Shown piece after piece: positions 26,181 through 34,577 of a stretch of 64,000 nt of DNA. The notes beneath the pieces are model-generated. The model was given only the letters and a program-made list of their open reading frames with translations. It was not told the origin of the DNA and ran no database searches. Source of the DNA: an uncultured Collinsella sp. (GTDB lineage: Bacteria > Actinomycetota > Coriobacteriia > Coriobacteriales > Coriobacteriaceae); the NCBI GenBank assembly GCA_902470805.1, contig CABRHX010000002.1, forward strand, positions 93,840 through 157,839, read 5' to 3'. The position numbers were made by a program, and so were the translations under genes. The stretch's first letter is position 1; every line of letters begins with the position of its first letter.

Positions 26181-27400
26181 GGGAAGATCACGCCGCGCCC
26201 CAGGCTGCCGGGGGAATCCTGCGCGCCCGTACGCATGGGGGCAGCTCGCAATCGCTCGGCATCGCTTGCGAAGGGGGCGCCTCCGACCTCATTGACTTCT
26301 CGGTGAACGTGAATCCGGCAGGCCCCTCGCCGCGCGCCGTCGCCGCAGCTTGCAAGGCGCTTTCTCGAATCGACGCCTACCCCGATAGGGAAAGCCTCGC
26401 ACTCGTTCGCGCCCTAGGGCGCGCCCAGGGCATTCCCGAAGATACTATCGTCTTCGGCGCGGGCGCGTCTGACATCATCTGGCGGCTCGCCGCGGCGGTA
26501 CGCCCGAAACGCATCGTCGTGTGCGCGCCGACGTTCTCTGAATATGCGGAGGCGGCATCGTACTACGGTGCATGCGTGCAGGAGTTCCCGCTCTCCGAGG
26601 CGGATGACTTCGACGTGCCCGCCTCCTTCGCCCGCGCGATCGAGGGGCCGGGAGACGTGGCGTACCTCTGCAATCCGAACAACCCGACGGGGCGCCTCGT
26701 CGACCCCCGCGTGATCGATGCCGCGGCTTGCCGCTGCGAGCAGGTGGGCGCGCTGCTCGTCGTGGACGAGTGCTTCCTCGGATTTGCGCCCGACGCCCGC
26801 GAAAGGAGCGTGGCCGCACGCGCCGCGTGTTCGCACCATGTGGCCGTGCTCTCCGCGTTCACCAAGCTCTACGGAATGGCAGGGTTGCGGTTGGGGTATC
26901 TGATCAGCGGAAACGCCCAACTCATCGAGGGGATTCGTCGGGCGGGGCAGGCGTGGCCCGTCTCCTCGGTCGCCGAGGCCGCGGGCATCGCCGCCCTGGA
27001 AGACGTCGAATACGTCTCGCGCACGCGCGATGTATTGGCGGGCGAGCGAGCGTGGCTTTCCCACGAGCTCTCCTCGCTCGGGCTTTCCGTCGTGCCGTCG
27101 GATGCGAACTTCCTTTTAGTCCGCACGCCGGCGAAAGACATCCCCGAGCGCCTGTATAAACAGGGAGTTTTGGTCCGCACGTGCGACTCGTTTTCGATAC
27201 TGTCCCGTTTCTGGTGCCGCGTCGCCGTGCGCACGCACAAGGAGAATGCCCGGCTTGCGATGGCGTTCAGCCGCGCGCTTCGGGCGGAAGGCGCATCGGG
27301 CGAAGGCGAACCCGACGAACGGGGCGGCGCTTCTTGCAGCGGCGCTATGGCGGGCGCGGATGGCCGAGGCTCGGCGAAGGAGGTCGATACCCGTGGGTAG
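26177..27400 (+). CDS. cobD: Threonine-phosphate decarboxylase
   Basis: 407 residues, somewhat longer than the 364 of Salmonella CobD because of a low-complexity Gly/Ala/Glu tail. It is a class I/II PLP aminotransferase fold: THGGSSQSLG and DFSVNVNPAGPSP at the start, YLCNPNNPTGRLV, VVDECFLGFA, and the PLP lysine in SAFTKLYGMAGLRLGYL. It supplies aminopropanol phosphate to CbiB. The tail codes across the ribosome site and start of cbiP. Confidence 0.92.
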   Translation: MREDHAAPQAAGGILRARTHGGSSQSLGIACEGGASDLIDFSVNVNPAGPSPRAVAAACKALSRIDAYPDRESLALVRALGRAQGIPEDTIVFGAGASDIIWRLAAAVRPKRIVVCAPTFSEYAEAASYYGACVQEFPLSEADDFDVPASFARAIEGPGDVAYLCNPNNPTGRLVDPRVIDAAACRCEQVGALLVVDECFLGFAPDARERSVAARAACSHHVAVLSAFTKLYGMAGLRLGYLISGNAQLIEGIRRAGQAWPVSSVAEAAGIAALEDVEYVSRTRDVLAGERAWLSHELSSLGLSVVPSDANFLLVRTPAKDIPERLYKQGVLVRTCDSFSILSRFWCRVAVRTHKENARLAMAFSRALRAEGASGEGEPDERGGASCSGAMAGADGRGSAKEVDTRG

Positions 27401-28892
27401 GGCGAAGCCCATCATGATCCAGGGCACCATGTCGAACGCGGGGAAGAGCCTGCTTGCGGCGGGGCTGTGCCGTGTGCTTTCGCAGGACGGCCTGCGCGTG
27501 GCTCCCTTCAAGAGCCAGAACATGGCGCTCAACAGCGGTGTCACGGCCGACGGGCTCGAGATGGGGCGCGCCCAGATCATGCAGGCCGAGGCGTGCGGCA
27601 TCGCGCCCGACGTGCGCATGAACCCCATCCTGCTCAAGCCCGAAAGCGGCCACCGAAGCCAGCTCATCGTGGCCGGCAAGGAGCAGGGAGCCTTCGCTGC
27701 GAGGGACTACTTCGCGCGAAAGAAGGCGCTCATGCCGCAGATTTTGGAGGCGTTCGATTCGCTCGCGGAGGAAAACGACGTCATCGTTATCGAGGGCGCC
27801 GGCAGCCCCGCCGAAATCAACCTTGCCGAAAACGACATCGTCAACATGGGGCTCGCGCGCGCCGTGTCCTCCCCCGTGCTGCTCGCGGGCGACATCGACC
27901 CAGGCGGGGTGTTTGCCCAGCTTTACGGCACGGTCGCGCTCCTTGCGCCCGAGGACCGCGCGCTTTTGCGGGGGCTTGTAGTAAATAAGTTCCGCGGCGA
28001 TGTAGAAATCCTGCGCCCGGGTTTGGCCCCGCTTGAGAAGATGTGCGGGGCCCCCGTCGTGGGGGTCGTGCCGTATCTTACGCTCGACCTGGACGACGAG
28101 GACTCGCTCGCGTCGCGCCTATCTGCCCGCGAGGCGCGCGGCGTCATCGACGTCGCCGTCGTGCGCCTTCCGCATCTGTCGAACTTCACCGACTTCGACC
28201 CGCTTTCGCGCGTGCCCGGCATGGGCGTGCGCTACGTTTCCTCGACGACCGATCTGGGCCGACCCGACCTGGTGGTGCTTCCCGGCTCGAAGTCCACGGT
28301 CGACGACGCGCGCTGGCTTGCGGCTAGCGGCATCGGAGCCTGTGTACGCGCGCTTTCGGGCGCGGGCACGCCGGTGCTCGGCATATGCGGAGGCTACCAG
28401 CTTTTGGGAGACGAGCTTTCCGACCCGCACGGCAGGGAAGGCGCTGGCACCGCGCGCGGGCTCGGGCTCATCCCTGCAAGTACGGTGTTCAAGGAGGAAA
28501 AGCGCCTCGCCCAGTCGGAGCTGCGCATCACGGGCGCCCAAGGCGCGTTCTCGGTGTGGAACGGCATGACGGCGCGCGGGTACGAGATTCACGACGGCGA
28601 AACGACCGTCTCCTGCGCCCCTGCGGGCACGATTGGCGGCAAACCAGAAGGCGCGGCCTGCGGAAACGTGTTCGGAACCTATCTCCACGGCCTGTTCGAC
28701 GAACCGGGGGTGGCACTCGCCCTCGCGCGCTCGCTCGCGCGCATGCGCGGCCTGCCCGAGAGCGTCGTGGGTGCTGAGGGCGCGGTGTCCGCGGCCGATC
28801 ACCGTGCGCGCGAGTTCGACCGCCTAGCCGACTCCGTGCGCGGGGCGCTCGACATGGAGTATGTCTACCGCATTATCGAGGAGGGCGTATGA
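27393..28892 (+). CDS. cbiP: Cobyric acid synthase
   Basis: 499 residues. The P-loop region MIQGTMSNAGKSLLAAGLCR, then FKSQNMALNSGVT and GAGSPAEINLAENDIVNMG, are CbiP hallmarks. The glutaminase part has the catalytic Cys in VLGICGGYQLLG and the His in FGTYLHGLFD. It amidates the b, d, e and g side chains. GTG 27393 is chosen because AAGGAGGT sits 8 nt upstream; the longer open frame runs back into cobD in another frame. Confidence 0.95.
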   Translation: MGRAKPIMIQGTMSNAGKSLLAAGLCRVLSQDGLRVAPFKSQNMALNSGVTADGLEMGRAQIMQAEACGIAPDVRMNPILLKPESGHRSQLIVAGKEQGAFAARDYFARKKALMPQILEAFDSLAEENDVIVIEGAGSPAEINLAENDIVNMGLARAVSSPVLLAGDIDPGGVFAQLYGTVALLAPEDRALLRGLVVNKFRGDVEILRPGLAPLEKMCGAPVVGVVPYLTLDLDDEDSLASRLSAREARGVIDVAVVRLPHLSNFTDFDPLSRVPGMGVRYVSSTTDLGRPDLVVLPGSKSTVDDARWLAASGIGACVRALSGAGTPVLGICGGYQLLGDELSDPHGREGAGTARGLGLIPASTVFKEEKRLAQSELRITGAQGAFSVWNGMTARGYEIHDGETTVSCAPAGTIGGKPEGAACGNVFGTYLHGLFDEPGVALALARSLARMRGLPESVVGAEGAVSAADHRAREFDRLADSVRGALDMEYVYRIIEEGV

Positions 28893-29404
28893 TCCACGTG
28901 TATCATGGCGACGGCAAAGGCAAGACCACGGCGGCGATGGGGCTCGCCCTTCGCATGCTCGCCGCAGGCCGCCGCGTCGTCGTTGTGCAGTTCCTGAAAG
29001 ACGGCGAAAGCGGGGAGGCGCGCCTGCTCGCCGAGCATTTCGGCGTGCCCGTGTTCGCGGGGAAGGCGTCGGACAAGTTTACCTGGTCCATGACGTCGGA
29101 AGAACTTGCCGCGACGCGCGAGTTGCACGATGGGAACCTCGCTTCCGCGCTCGCCGAGCTCGAGGGCGCGCAGGAGGGGCTGCTCGTGCTCGACGAGGCG
29201 CTCGACGCGTTTTCGAAGGGGCTTGTCGACGAGGCGCTCGTGGACCGCGCGCTCGATATGTCCGCGCGCGGCGTCGAAGTAGCGCTCACCGGGCGCGCGC
29301 CTTCCCGCAAGATCGTGGAGAAGGCCGACTACATAACCGAGATGCGGTGCGAGAAACACCCCTACGAGCAGGGGATATGTGCAAGGGAAGGAGTGGAGTA
29401 CTAG
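28889..29404 (+). CDS. cobO: Corrinoid adenosyltransferase (CobO/BtuR type)
   Basis: 171 residues. The start MIHVYHGDGKGKTTAAMG is the reversed-use P-loop of the CobA/CobO family; VVVVQFLKDGES, LLVLDEALDAFSKG and VEVALTGRAPSRKIVEKADY follow. It adds the 5'-deoxyadenosyl group to Co(I) corrinoids. Start overlaps cbiP as ATGA; the next gene begins immediately after the stop. Confidence 0.94.
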   Translation: MIHVYHGDGKGKTTAAMGLALRMLAAGRRVVVVQFLKDGESGEARLLAEHFGVPVFAGKASDKFTWSMTSEELAATRELHDGNLASALAELEGAQEGLLVLDEALDAFSKGLVDEALVDRALDMSARGVEVALTGRAPSRKIVEKADYITEMRCEKHPYEQGICAREGVEY

Positions 29405-30046
29405 ATGGATTCCAAGGAGATGGCGCCCGGCGACATCGAGCGGCGCAGCTTTGAGATCATCACCGAAGAGCTCGGCGGCCGCACGTTCCCGCCGCTCGAA
29501 GAACCCGTCGTGAAGCGCGTCATCCACACCACTGCTGACTTCTCGTACGCCGATTCCCTCGTGTTCACCCATGACGCCGCGCACTGTGCGCTCGACGCAC
29601 TGCGCGCAGGGGCCACGGTGCTCACCGACACGAACATGGCGCTCGCAGGCATAAGCAAGCCCGCGCTCGCGAAGATCGGCTGCCAGGCCGTGTGCTACAT
29701 GGCCGACCCGGATGTCGCCGCAACGGCGCGCGCCGCGGGCACGACTCGCGCCGTTGCGAGCATGGACAAAGCTTGCGGCATCGAGGGTCCGCTCATCGTG
29801 GCTGTCGGCAACGCTCCCACAGCACTTCTGCGCCTCGCCGAGCTCATGGACGCGGGGAAGATCTCGCCCGCGCTCGTCGTTGGGGTGCCGGTTGGGTTTG
29901 TGAACGTGGTCGAGGCGAAAGAGGAGCTACTCGCGCGACGCGTGCCGGCCATCGTCGCGAGGGGTCGCAAGGGCGGCTCGACCGTGGCGGCCGCCATTAT
30001 GAACGCGCTGCTCTACGAGATCACGCGCCCAGGCGGCCCGAAGTGA
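29405..30046 (+). CDS. cbiC: Cobalt-precorrin-8 methylmutase
   Basis: 213 residues, normal for CbiC. The catalytic His lies in VKRVIHTTADFSYADSL, followed by DTNMALAGISK and AVGNAPTALLRLAELM, then VGFVNVVEAKEELL. It moves the methyl group from C11 to C12, giving cobyrinic acid. The ATG directly abuts the cobO stop, and GTGA overlaps cbiJ. Confidence 0.95.
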   Translation: MDSKEMAPGDIERRSFEIITEELGGRTFPPLEEPVVKRVIHTTADFSYADSLVFTHDAAHCALDALRAGATVLTDTNMALAGISKPALAKIGCQAVCYMADPDVAATARAAGTTRAVASMDKACGIEGPLIVAVGNAPTALLRLAELMDAGKISPALVVGVPVGFVNVVEAKEELLARRVPAIVARGRKGGSTVAAAIMNALLYEITRPGGPK

Positions 30047-30816
30047 CGGCGCCCGCATCCGCGCCGGCGCTGCGCATCTTCGCCGGCACCACCGAGGGCC
30101 GCCTTCTGTGCGAATGGGCGAGCGGGGCGGGCATCCCCGCCCGTGCCTACGCGGCAACCGAGTACGGAGGCGAGCTTTTGGGCGAGCTTCCGGGCATCGA
30201 GGTGCATGCGGGCAGGCTCGACGAGGCCGACATGGAGCGCGAGCTTTCCGGCGCGCGCATCGTCGTCGACGCCACGCATCCCTTCGCTACGCTCGCAAGC
30301 GGCAACATCCGGGCCGCTTCGCTCGCCGTGGGTGCACGATGCCTGCGCCTTACGCGCCCGGTCGAGGCGCTGCCCAAAGGCGTCGTATCGGTCGCGTCGA
30401 TCGCCTGTGCGGCGCGCTTTCTCTCCGAGAACCCGGGTCGCGCGCTTCTCACGACGGGGAGCAAGGAGCTTGCTCCCTACACGCGCGTCGCCGATTTCGC
30501 GGAGCGCTTCTTCGTGCGTGTTCTCCCGCTGCCCGGTGCTATAACGAAGTGCATCGACGCGGGGTTTTCGCCGTCGCACGTCATCGGCATGCAGGGGCCC
30601 TTCACCCGCGAGCTCAACGAGGCGATGCTTCGGCAGGTGGGCGCCCAGTGGCTTGTGACCAAGGACTCGGGAACCGTAGGCGGCGCGGCCGAGAAGATCG
30701 CCTCCGCGCGCGACGTGGGAGCGCGCTGTATTGTGGTCGCCCGTCCCGCCGAGGGAGGCGGGGCCCTTTCGCTTCGGGAAGTGGAAGACGCGCTCTTACG
30801 GGAGTTCGCGCGCTAG
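30043..30816 (+). CDS. cbiJ: Cobalt-precorrin-6A reductase
   Basis: 257 residues. LRIFAGTTEGRLLCEWA, VDATHPFATLASGNIRAA and CLRLTRPVEALP are CbiJ/CobK signatures, with SHVIGMQGPFTRELN and LVTKDSGTVGGAAEKI near the end. It reduces the macrocycle with NAD(P)H. The GTG start overlaps cbiC. It is the last gene of the operon; coding character then changes within about 10 nt to a transposase remnant. Confidence 0.93.
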   Translation: MTAPASAPALRIFAGTTEGRLLCEWASGAGIPARAYAATEYGGELLGELPGIEVHAGRLDEADMERELSGARIVVDATHPFATLASGNIRAASLAVGARCLRLTRPVEALPKGVVSVASIACAARFLSENPGRALLTTGSKELAPYTRVADFAERFFVRVLPLPGAITKCIDAGFSPSHVIGMQGPFTRELNEAMLRQVGAQWLVTKDSGTVGGAAEKIASARDVGARCIVVARPAEGGGALSLREVEDALLREFAR

Positions 30817-30817
30817 G

Positions 30818-30949
30818 CGCTCGCCGCGCCTGCGCGCCCTCCCGCCCGCGAGGAGGAGCGCCCCGAGCAAGCTCGACCCGTACAAGCCCGTCATCCGCCA
30901 ATAGCTCGAGGACGACGCCCGGAACTGGCGCAAGCAGCCCTTCAATAAG
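30818..30949 (+). pseudogene. Probable IS21-family IstA transposase remnant at the right edge of the island
   Basis: One plus-strand frame reads RRSAPSKLDPYKPVIRQ, stop, then LEDDARNWRKQPFNK. This resembles the segment after the helix-turn-helix in IS21 IstA proteins (pattern SKLDPYkxyIxxxLEED..xxRKQ). An in-frame TAG and loss of both ends show it is dead. It begins right after cbiJ and ends where a palindromic repeat starts. The match is by pattern memory, so confidence is moderate. Confidence 0.55.
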
Positions 30950-31015
30950 TTGCGGTGAAATAGCGTCTGTTTTTGCTGCTAAATAGCATATTCAGTCCCT
31001 AATTCACCGCAACTT
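30947..31015. repeat. Short palindromic element, second family, copy 1
   Basis: AAGTTGCGGTGAA (30947-30959) and TTCACCGCAACTT (31003-31015) form perfect 13-nt ends around a 43-nt AT-richer centre. Both ends and an inner AGTCCxTA segment recur at 47213-47280. It lies exactly at the right border of the cobalamin island, between the IstA remnant and the MacB-like permease gene. Confidence 0.8.
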
Positions 31016-31027
31016 GTTGGTGGTGGC

Positions 31028-32242
31028 TTACTGGTAGCGTAGGCATTCCACCGGGTCGAGCTTTGCTGCACGGCGAGCGGGGTAGAAGCCAAAGATTACG
31101 CCGATGCCGACCGATACGGCAAACGCGATCAACACTGTTGTAATGGAGAAGCTTGGCGTGATCGTCCCGGTAGCTCCAAACTCGCTCATGATGCCCGAGC
31201 TTGCGGCAAAGAACGTGAGTCCCCATGCCAGCAGATAGCCAATCAGGACACCCAACAGTCCGCCGGTGACGCACAGCGCCGAGGACTCGGCCAAAAACTG
31301 CGCGGTGATATCGCGACGACTTGCGCCCAGGGCACGGCGAATGCCGATCTCACGGATGCGCTCAGTCACGTTGGTGAGCATCATATTCATAATGCCGATA
31401 CCGCCGACAAGCAGCGAGATGCTGGCGACAGCGCCCATGATGAGCGAGAACGCGCCCATAAAGGAGTTGAGTGCATCGATGGCGCTTTTCATGGAGGTCG
31501 CCGATACACTGTCGTACTCATCATCCTCCGCGATGCCCTTCATTGCGCGCACCTTGGACTCGATGGTCTTACAAAGCTCGTCCATGTCTGTGCCCTCGGC
31601 GGCAAGAGCCGTCACGCTGGGGAATGAAGGATTTTCGTCGCCAAACAGGCCTGAGATGGTTTCGCGCGGCATATACAGCGTGAGCGAGCCCATGGAGTCG
31701 TTGCCGCCATCAATCACACCTACAATCTGCACCTCGCCGTTGGACACCTTGATGGTTTTCCCCAGCGCATCCTGTTCGTTGCCGTAAAGCTGATCGGCGC
31801 CGCCGCGGCTGATGAGCGCCACGCGCGAGCCTGATTGGGACTCGGCCTGGGAATAGGTGCGCCCCGCAACGAGCTTGCTGGCCCCCACGGCGTCGAGCAT
31901 GTCGCTATCGACACCCTGTGCCATGACGGTATAGCTTTTATCGCCGGTCTTGTACTCGGTGTACGCGCTGTCGACAATGCCAATCTGCTCTATCTGCGGC
32001 ACCAGTTTTTGAAGCTTCTCGATGTCCGACTCGGTGAGTTCTTGCGACGAATAGATTTGCACCATGCGTGCCGCATTGAGGCCCAGACTGTTGACCAGGC
32101 TGTTTTGGATGCCGCCGATGAGCGACGTCATGGCGATAACCGAGGCGATGCCGATGACAATGCCCAGGATGGTGAGCAGGCTGCGCCCCTTGTTGGCTTC
32201 GAGCGAGTGAAGGGCTTCCTGGATGAGATCGCGGGCGCTCAT
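31028..32242 (-). CDS. MacB-like ABC transporter permease (FtsX domain)
   Basis: 404 residues. One N-terminal membrane helix (GRSLLTILGIVIGIASVIAM), a large extracytoplasmic MacB-type core domain (about 45-270) and three C-terminal helices. Between them is the coupling motif VTERIREIGIRRALGASRRD, and the end ARRAAKLDPVECLRYQ is typical. It overlaps the ATPase gene by 4 nt (ATGA). With the adaptor and ATPase it should form a mechanotransmission-type exporter; peptide, lipid or antibiotic cargo is unknown. It lacks the fused ATPase of MacB itself. Confidence 0.9.
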   Translation of the reverse strand: MSARDLIQEALHSLEANKGRSLLTILGIVIGIASVIAMTSLIGGIQNSLVNSLGLNAARMVQIYSSQELTESDIEKLQKLVPQIEQIGIVDSAYTEYKTGDKSYTVMAQGVDSDMLDAVGASKLVAGRTYSQAESQSGSRVALISRGGADQLYGNEQDALGKTIKVSNGEVQIVGVIDGGNDSMGSLTLYMPRETISGLFGDENPSFPSVTALAAEGTDMDELCKTIESKVRAMKGIAEDDEYDSVSATSMKSAIDALNSFMGAFSLIMGAVASISLLVGGIGIMNMMLTNVTERIREIGIRRALGASRRDITAQFLAESSALCVTGGLLGVLIGYLLAWGLTFFAASSGIMSEFGATGTITPSFSITTVLIAFAVSVGIGVIFGFYPARRAAKLDPVECLRYQ

Positions 32243-33012
32243 GCCACCACTCCTTTCGGCGGGTTGGCGGAGGCGGAAATCATGGGCAGGTTATCTACAG
32301 CGCTGCGTAGGGTCCGCGGTGCATGTGGAATATACGCGCCGTCGTGAATGCGACCGTCGCGGATGGTCACGGCACGGTCGGCCTCGGCGGCGATGCCGGG
32401 GTCATGTGTGATAAGCACGATGGTTTTGCCGCGCTCCTGAAGTCTATGGAAGGTCTCCATCACAAGCGCTCCGGTGGCGGAGTCAAGGTTTCCCGTCGGC
32501 TCGTCGGCCAGAATGATGGGCGGGTCATTGACGAGGGCGCGTGCGATGGCGACACGCTGCATCTGGCCGCCCGAGAGCTCGGATATGCGGTGGTCCCAGT
32601 GGTCAACGGGCAGCGTGACAGCCTGCAGCGCGTGCACGGCGCGCAGTTCGCGCTGGCTACGGGGCACATTGGTGTAGGCCAGCGGCAGCATGACGTTTTC
32701 GATAACCGACAGGCGCGGCAGCAGGTTGAAGCTCTGAAAGACAAAGCCAATGCTCAGGGCGCGAACTTCGGTGAGCTCGTCATCATCGAGCTCGGCCACG
32801 TTGACCCCTTGCAGGTAATAGTCGCCTGCCGTCGGCTTATCCAGGCAGCCTAGGATGTTCATGAGCGTTGATTTGCCCGAACCCGAGGGGCCAGTGATAG
32901 CGACGAATTCGCCGGGATTTACCGCCAGGCTCACGTTGTGCAGGATGTGGGCGCAACCTGCCTCGCTCTCAAAGATGCGGTGCACGTTGCGGATGTCGAT
33001 AACGGGACGCAT
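32239..33012 (-). CDS. MacB/LolD-like ABC transporter ATP-binding protein
   Basis: 257 residues. Walker A ITGPSGSGKSTLMNILGCLD, Q-loop FVFQSFNLLPRLSVIEN, signature SELSGGQMQRVAIARAL, Walker B IILADEPTGNLDS and the His switch LITHDP are all intact. The first base of its ATG is the last base of the adaptor's TAA. A C-terminal extension of about 25 residues has no recognised role. It powers the permease encoded next to it. Confidence 0.92.
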   Translation of the reverse strand: MRPVIDIRNVHRIFESEAGCAHILHNVSLAVNPGEFVAITGPSGSGKSTLMNILGCLDKPTAGDYYLQGVNVAELDDDELTEVRALSIGFVFQSFNLLPRLSVIENVMLPLAYTNVPRSQRELRAVHALQAVTLPVDHWDHRISELSGGQMQRVAIARALVNDPPIILADEPTGNLDSATGALVMETFHRLQERGKTIVLITHDPGIAAEADRAVTIRDGRIHDGAYIPHAPRTLRSAVDNLPMISASANPPKGVVA

Positions 33013-34445
33013 TACATGTCCTCATCGGCAGACATACTGCCCGAATCCGCGCTGTAGCCGCCGTCAGCCGTTGCGTCCGCTCCGGTGTCCATGACGAGGG
33101 CGTCACCATCGCGCAGCTTGGTAACCGGCACGTTGGGGTTGATCTCGTTGCCCTGGTCGTCGCGCTTGACCTGTGTCTTGCCGACTACGGTTTCGTTGTC
33201 GTTTTGCGTCACGACGGTCACCTTGACGCGGCGGGTTTGCTTGCCCTCGTCATCGGTTGCCACGTTGACGTAATAGTGTTCGCCGTCTTCGGTCATGAGC
33301 GCCATCGTCGGCACCATCACCACGTCGTCGAGCTGCTCGGTCACCACCGAGACCTCGGCCGTCATGCCCGGCTTCAGGCGCGCGTCGGGCGCCTCGATGA
33401 GGATGTCGACGTTAAAGGTCACGCTGCCGCCGCCGTTGGCGGCGTCGGAGTTTGCCACCGACGCGATAGCCGTGACGGTTCCCTGGCTCACGATATCGGG
33501 AAACGCGGGATACGTGACGTTGGCGCTCTGCCCAACGGCGATCTTGGCGATGTCCTTTTCGCCCACCTGCACGGTCACCTTCATCTTGGATAGGTCGGCG
33601 ATCTGCATGCACTGCTTGCCGCCGCTCGTATCGCTTTCGCCCATGATCATGCCGCCTGTTACCGTGGCGCCCACCTTGGCGTTAAGCTCCACGATGCTAC
33701 CCGAGCTCGGGGCCGTGACCGTGCGACTGGCGGCCTTGGCGTTCGCCTGGTCTAGGTTTGCCTGGGCCGAAGCGAGGCTGCGCTGCGCGGCCGATACGGC
33801 GTTCGTGTCCGCTGATGCGTCAGAGACGCCAGCCGCTGCGGAAGCTCCATCGACGTCCGTCGTTGGGGTGGCCTGCGCGACAGCGGCGGCTTTCTGCGCG
33901 TTGGTGAGGTCTTCCTGGGCGGCTGCAACTGCACGCTGCGCCTCGGCAACGTTGCGATCGAGCTCGTCGTTTTTAATGGTCATAAGCACGTCGCCCTCGC
34001 TGACGGATTGGCCTGCCTGCACGTTGATCGAATCGACCGTGCCGTCGACAGAAGGGGAGACCACTGAGGACGAAATGGGTTTGAGCTGGCCTTTCGCCTC
34101 GACCGTTGTGGTAAACGTGCCCTCGGTCACCATGTCGGTCACAGGCCCGCTAGCTCCCTGTGGCTGCGCATTGAGAACCAGGGTAGCGACAATGGCAATG
34201 AGCGCGATGGCACCTACGACGCCGGCGGCAATACCGCGTCGAATCAGCTTTTTGCGTCGACGTTCGGCGCGTTTTGCCTTGAGCTTGGCATATGCCTCTT
34301 CATCGGAAATCTCGACCGTATCGTTCGTGCGTCCGCTCTGCTTGTCGGTGTGCGCGTTTGTAATCAGAGGAATCGTTTCGGTGGCATCTTCGGGCGTGCG
34401 CTCGGTATCATCCGCGCCCGGGGTGATGGTGGGGACATTCGGCAT
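33012..34445 (-). CDS. MacA-like membrane-fusion (HlyD family) adaptor protein
   Basis: 477 residues. A charged cytoplasmic N-terminus of about 75 residues with KLKAKRAERRRKKL precedes one membrane helix (AAGVVGAIALIAIVATLV). Then come the lipoyl-like halves (GTVDSINVQAGQSVSEGDV and later APSSGSIVELNAKVG), split by an Ala/Gln-rich coiled-coil hairpin, and a beta-barrel part (IAKIAVGQSANVTYP). ATG 34445 follows AAAGGAG. In Gram-positive cells such adaptors gate or extend a MacB-type exporter. The acidic, Ser/Gly-rich tail is unusual. Confidence 0.88.
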   Translation of the reverse strand: MPNVPTITPGADDTERTPEDATETIPLITNAHTDKQSGRTNDTVEISDEEAYAKLKAKRAERRRKKLIRRGIAAGVVGAIALIAIVATLVLNAQPQGASGPVTDMVTEGTFTTTVEAKGQLKPISSSVVSPSVDGTVDSINVQAGQSVSEGDVLMTIKNDELDRNVAEAQRAVAAAQEDLTNAQKAAAVAQATPTTDVDGASAAAGVSDASADTNAVSAAQRSLASAQANLDQANAKAASRTVTAPSSGSIVELNAKVGATVTGGMIMGESDTSGGKQCMQIADLSKMKVTVQVGEKDIAKIAVGQSANVTYPAFPDIVSQGTVTAIASVANSDAANGGGSVTFNVDILIEAPDARLKPGMTAEVSVVTEQLDDVVMVPTMALMTEDGEHYYVNVATDDEGKQTRRVKVTVVTQNDNETVVGKTQVKRDDQGNEINPNVPVTKLRDGDALVMDTGADATADGGYSADSGSMSADEDM

Positions 34446-34479
34446 AGCGTCTCCTTTATAGAAAGAACCTCGATAATTA

Positions 34480-34509
34480 TATGCGCCCACCGGTTGGGGC
34501 GGGCGCATA
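34480..34509 (-). terminator. Hairpin between the L,D-transpeptidase and the efflux operon
   Basis: TATGCGCCC (34480-34488) pairs with GGGCGCATA (34501-34509). On the minus strand it is followed by TATAATTAT rather than a clean T-run. It may end the transpeptidase transcript, and the TATAAT may also serve as a -10 for the adaptor gene; I cannot separate these. Confidence 0.45.
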
Positions 34510-34577
34510 GGACGGTTTCTTTCGGAACTGTTAGATTGGTCGCAGCGGTTCCACGTTGTAGGAATGCGCGCATTGCA

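Noticed and set aside
30108..30986. 292-codon frame running through cbiJ and the island edge
   Set aside because: Out of frame with cbiJ and made of Arg/Gly/Ala-rich shadow sequence; it ends in the palindromic repeat.
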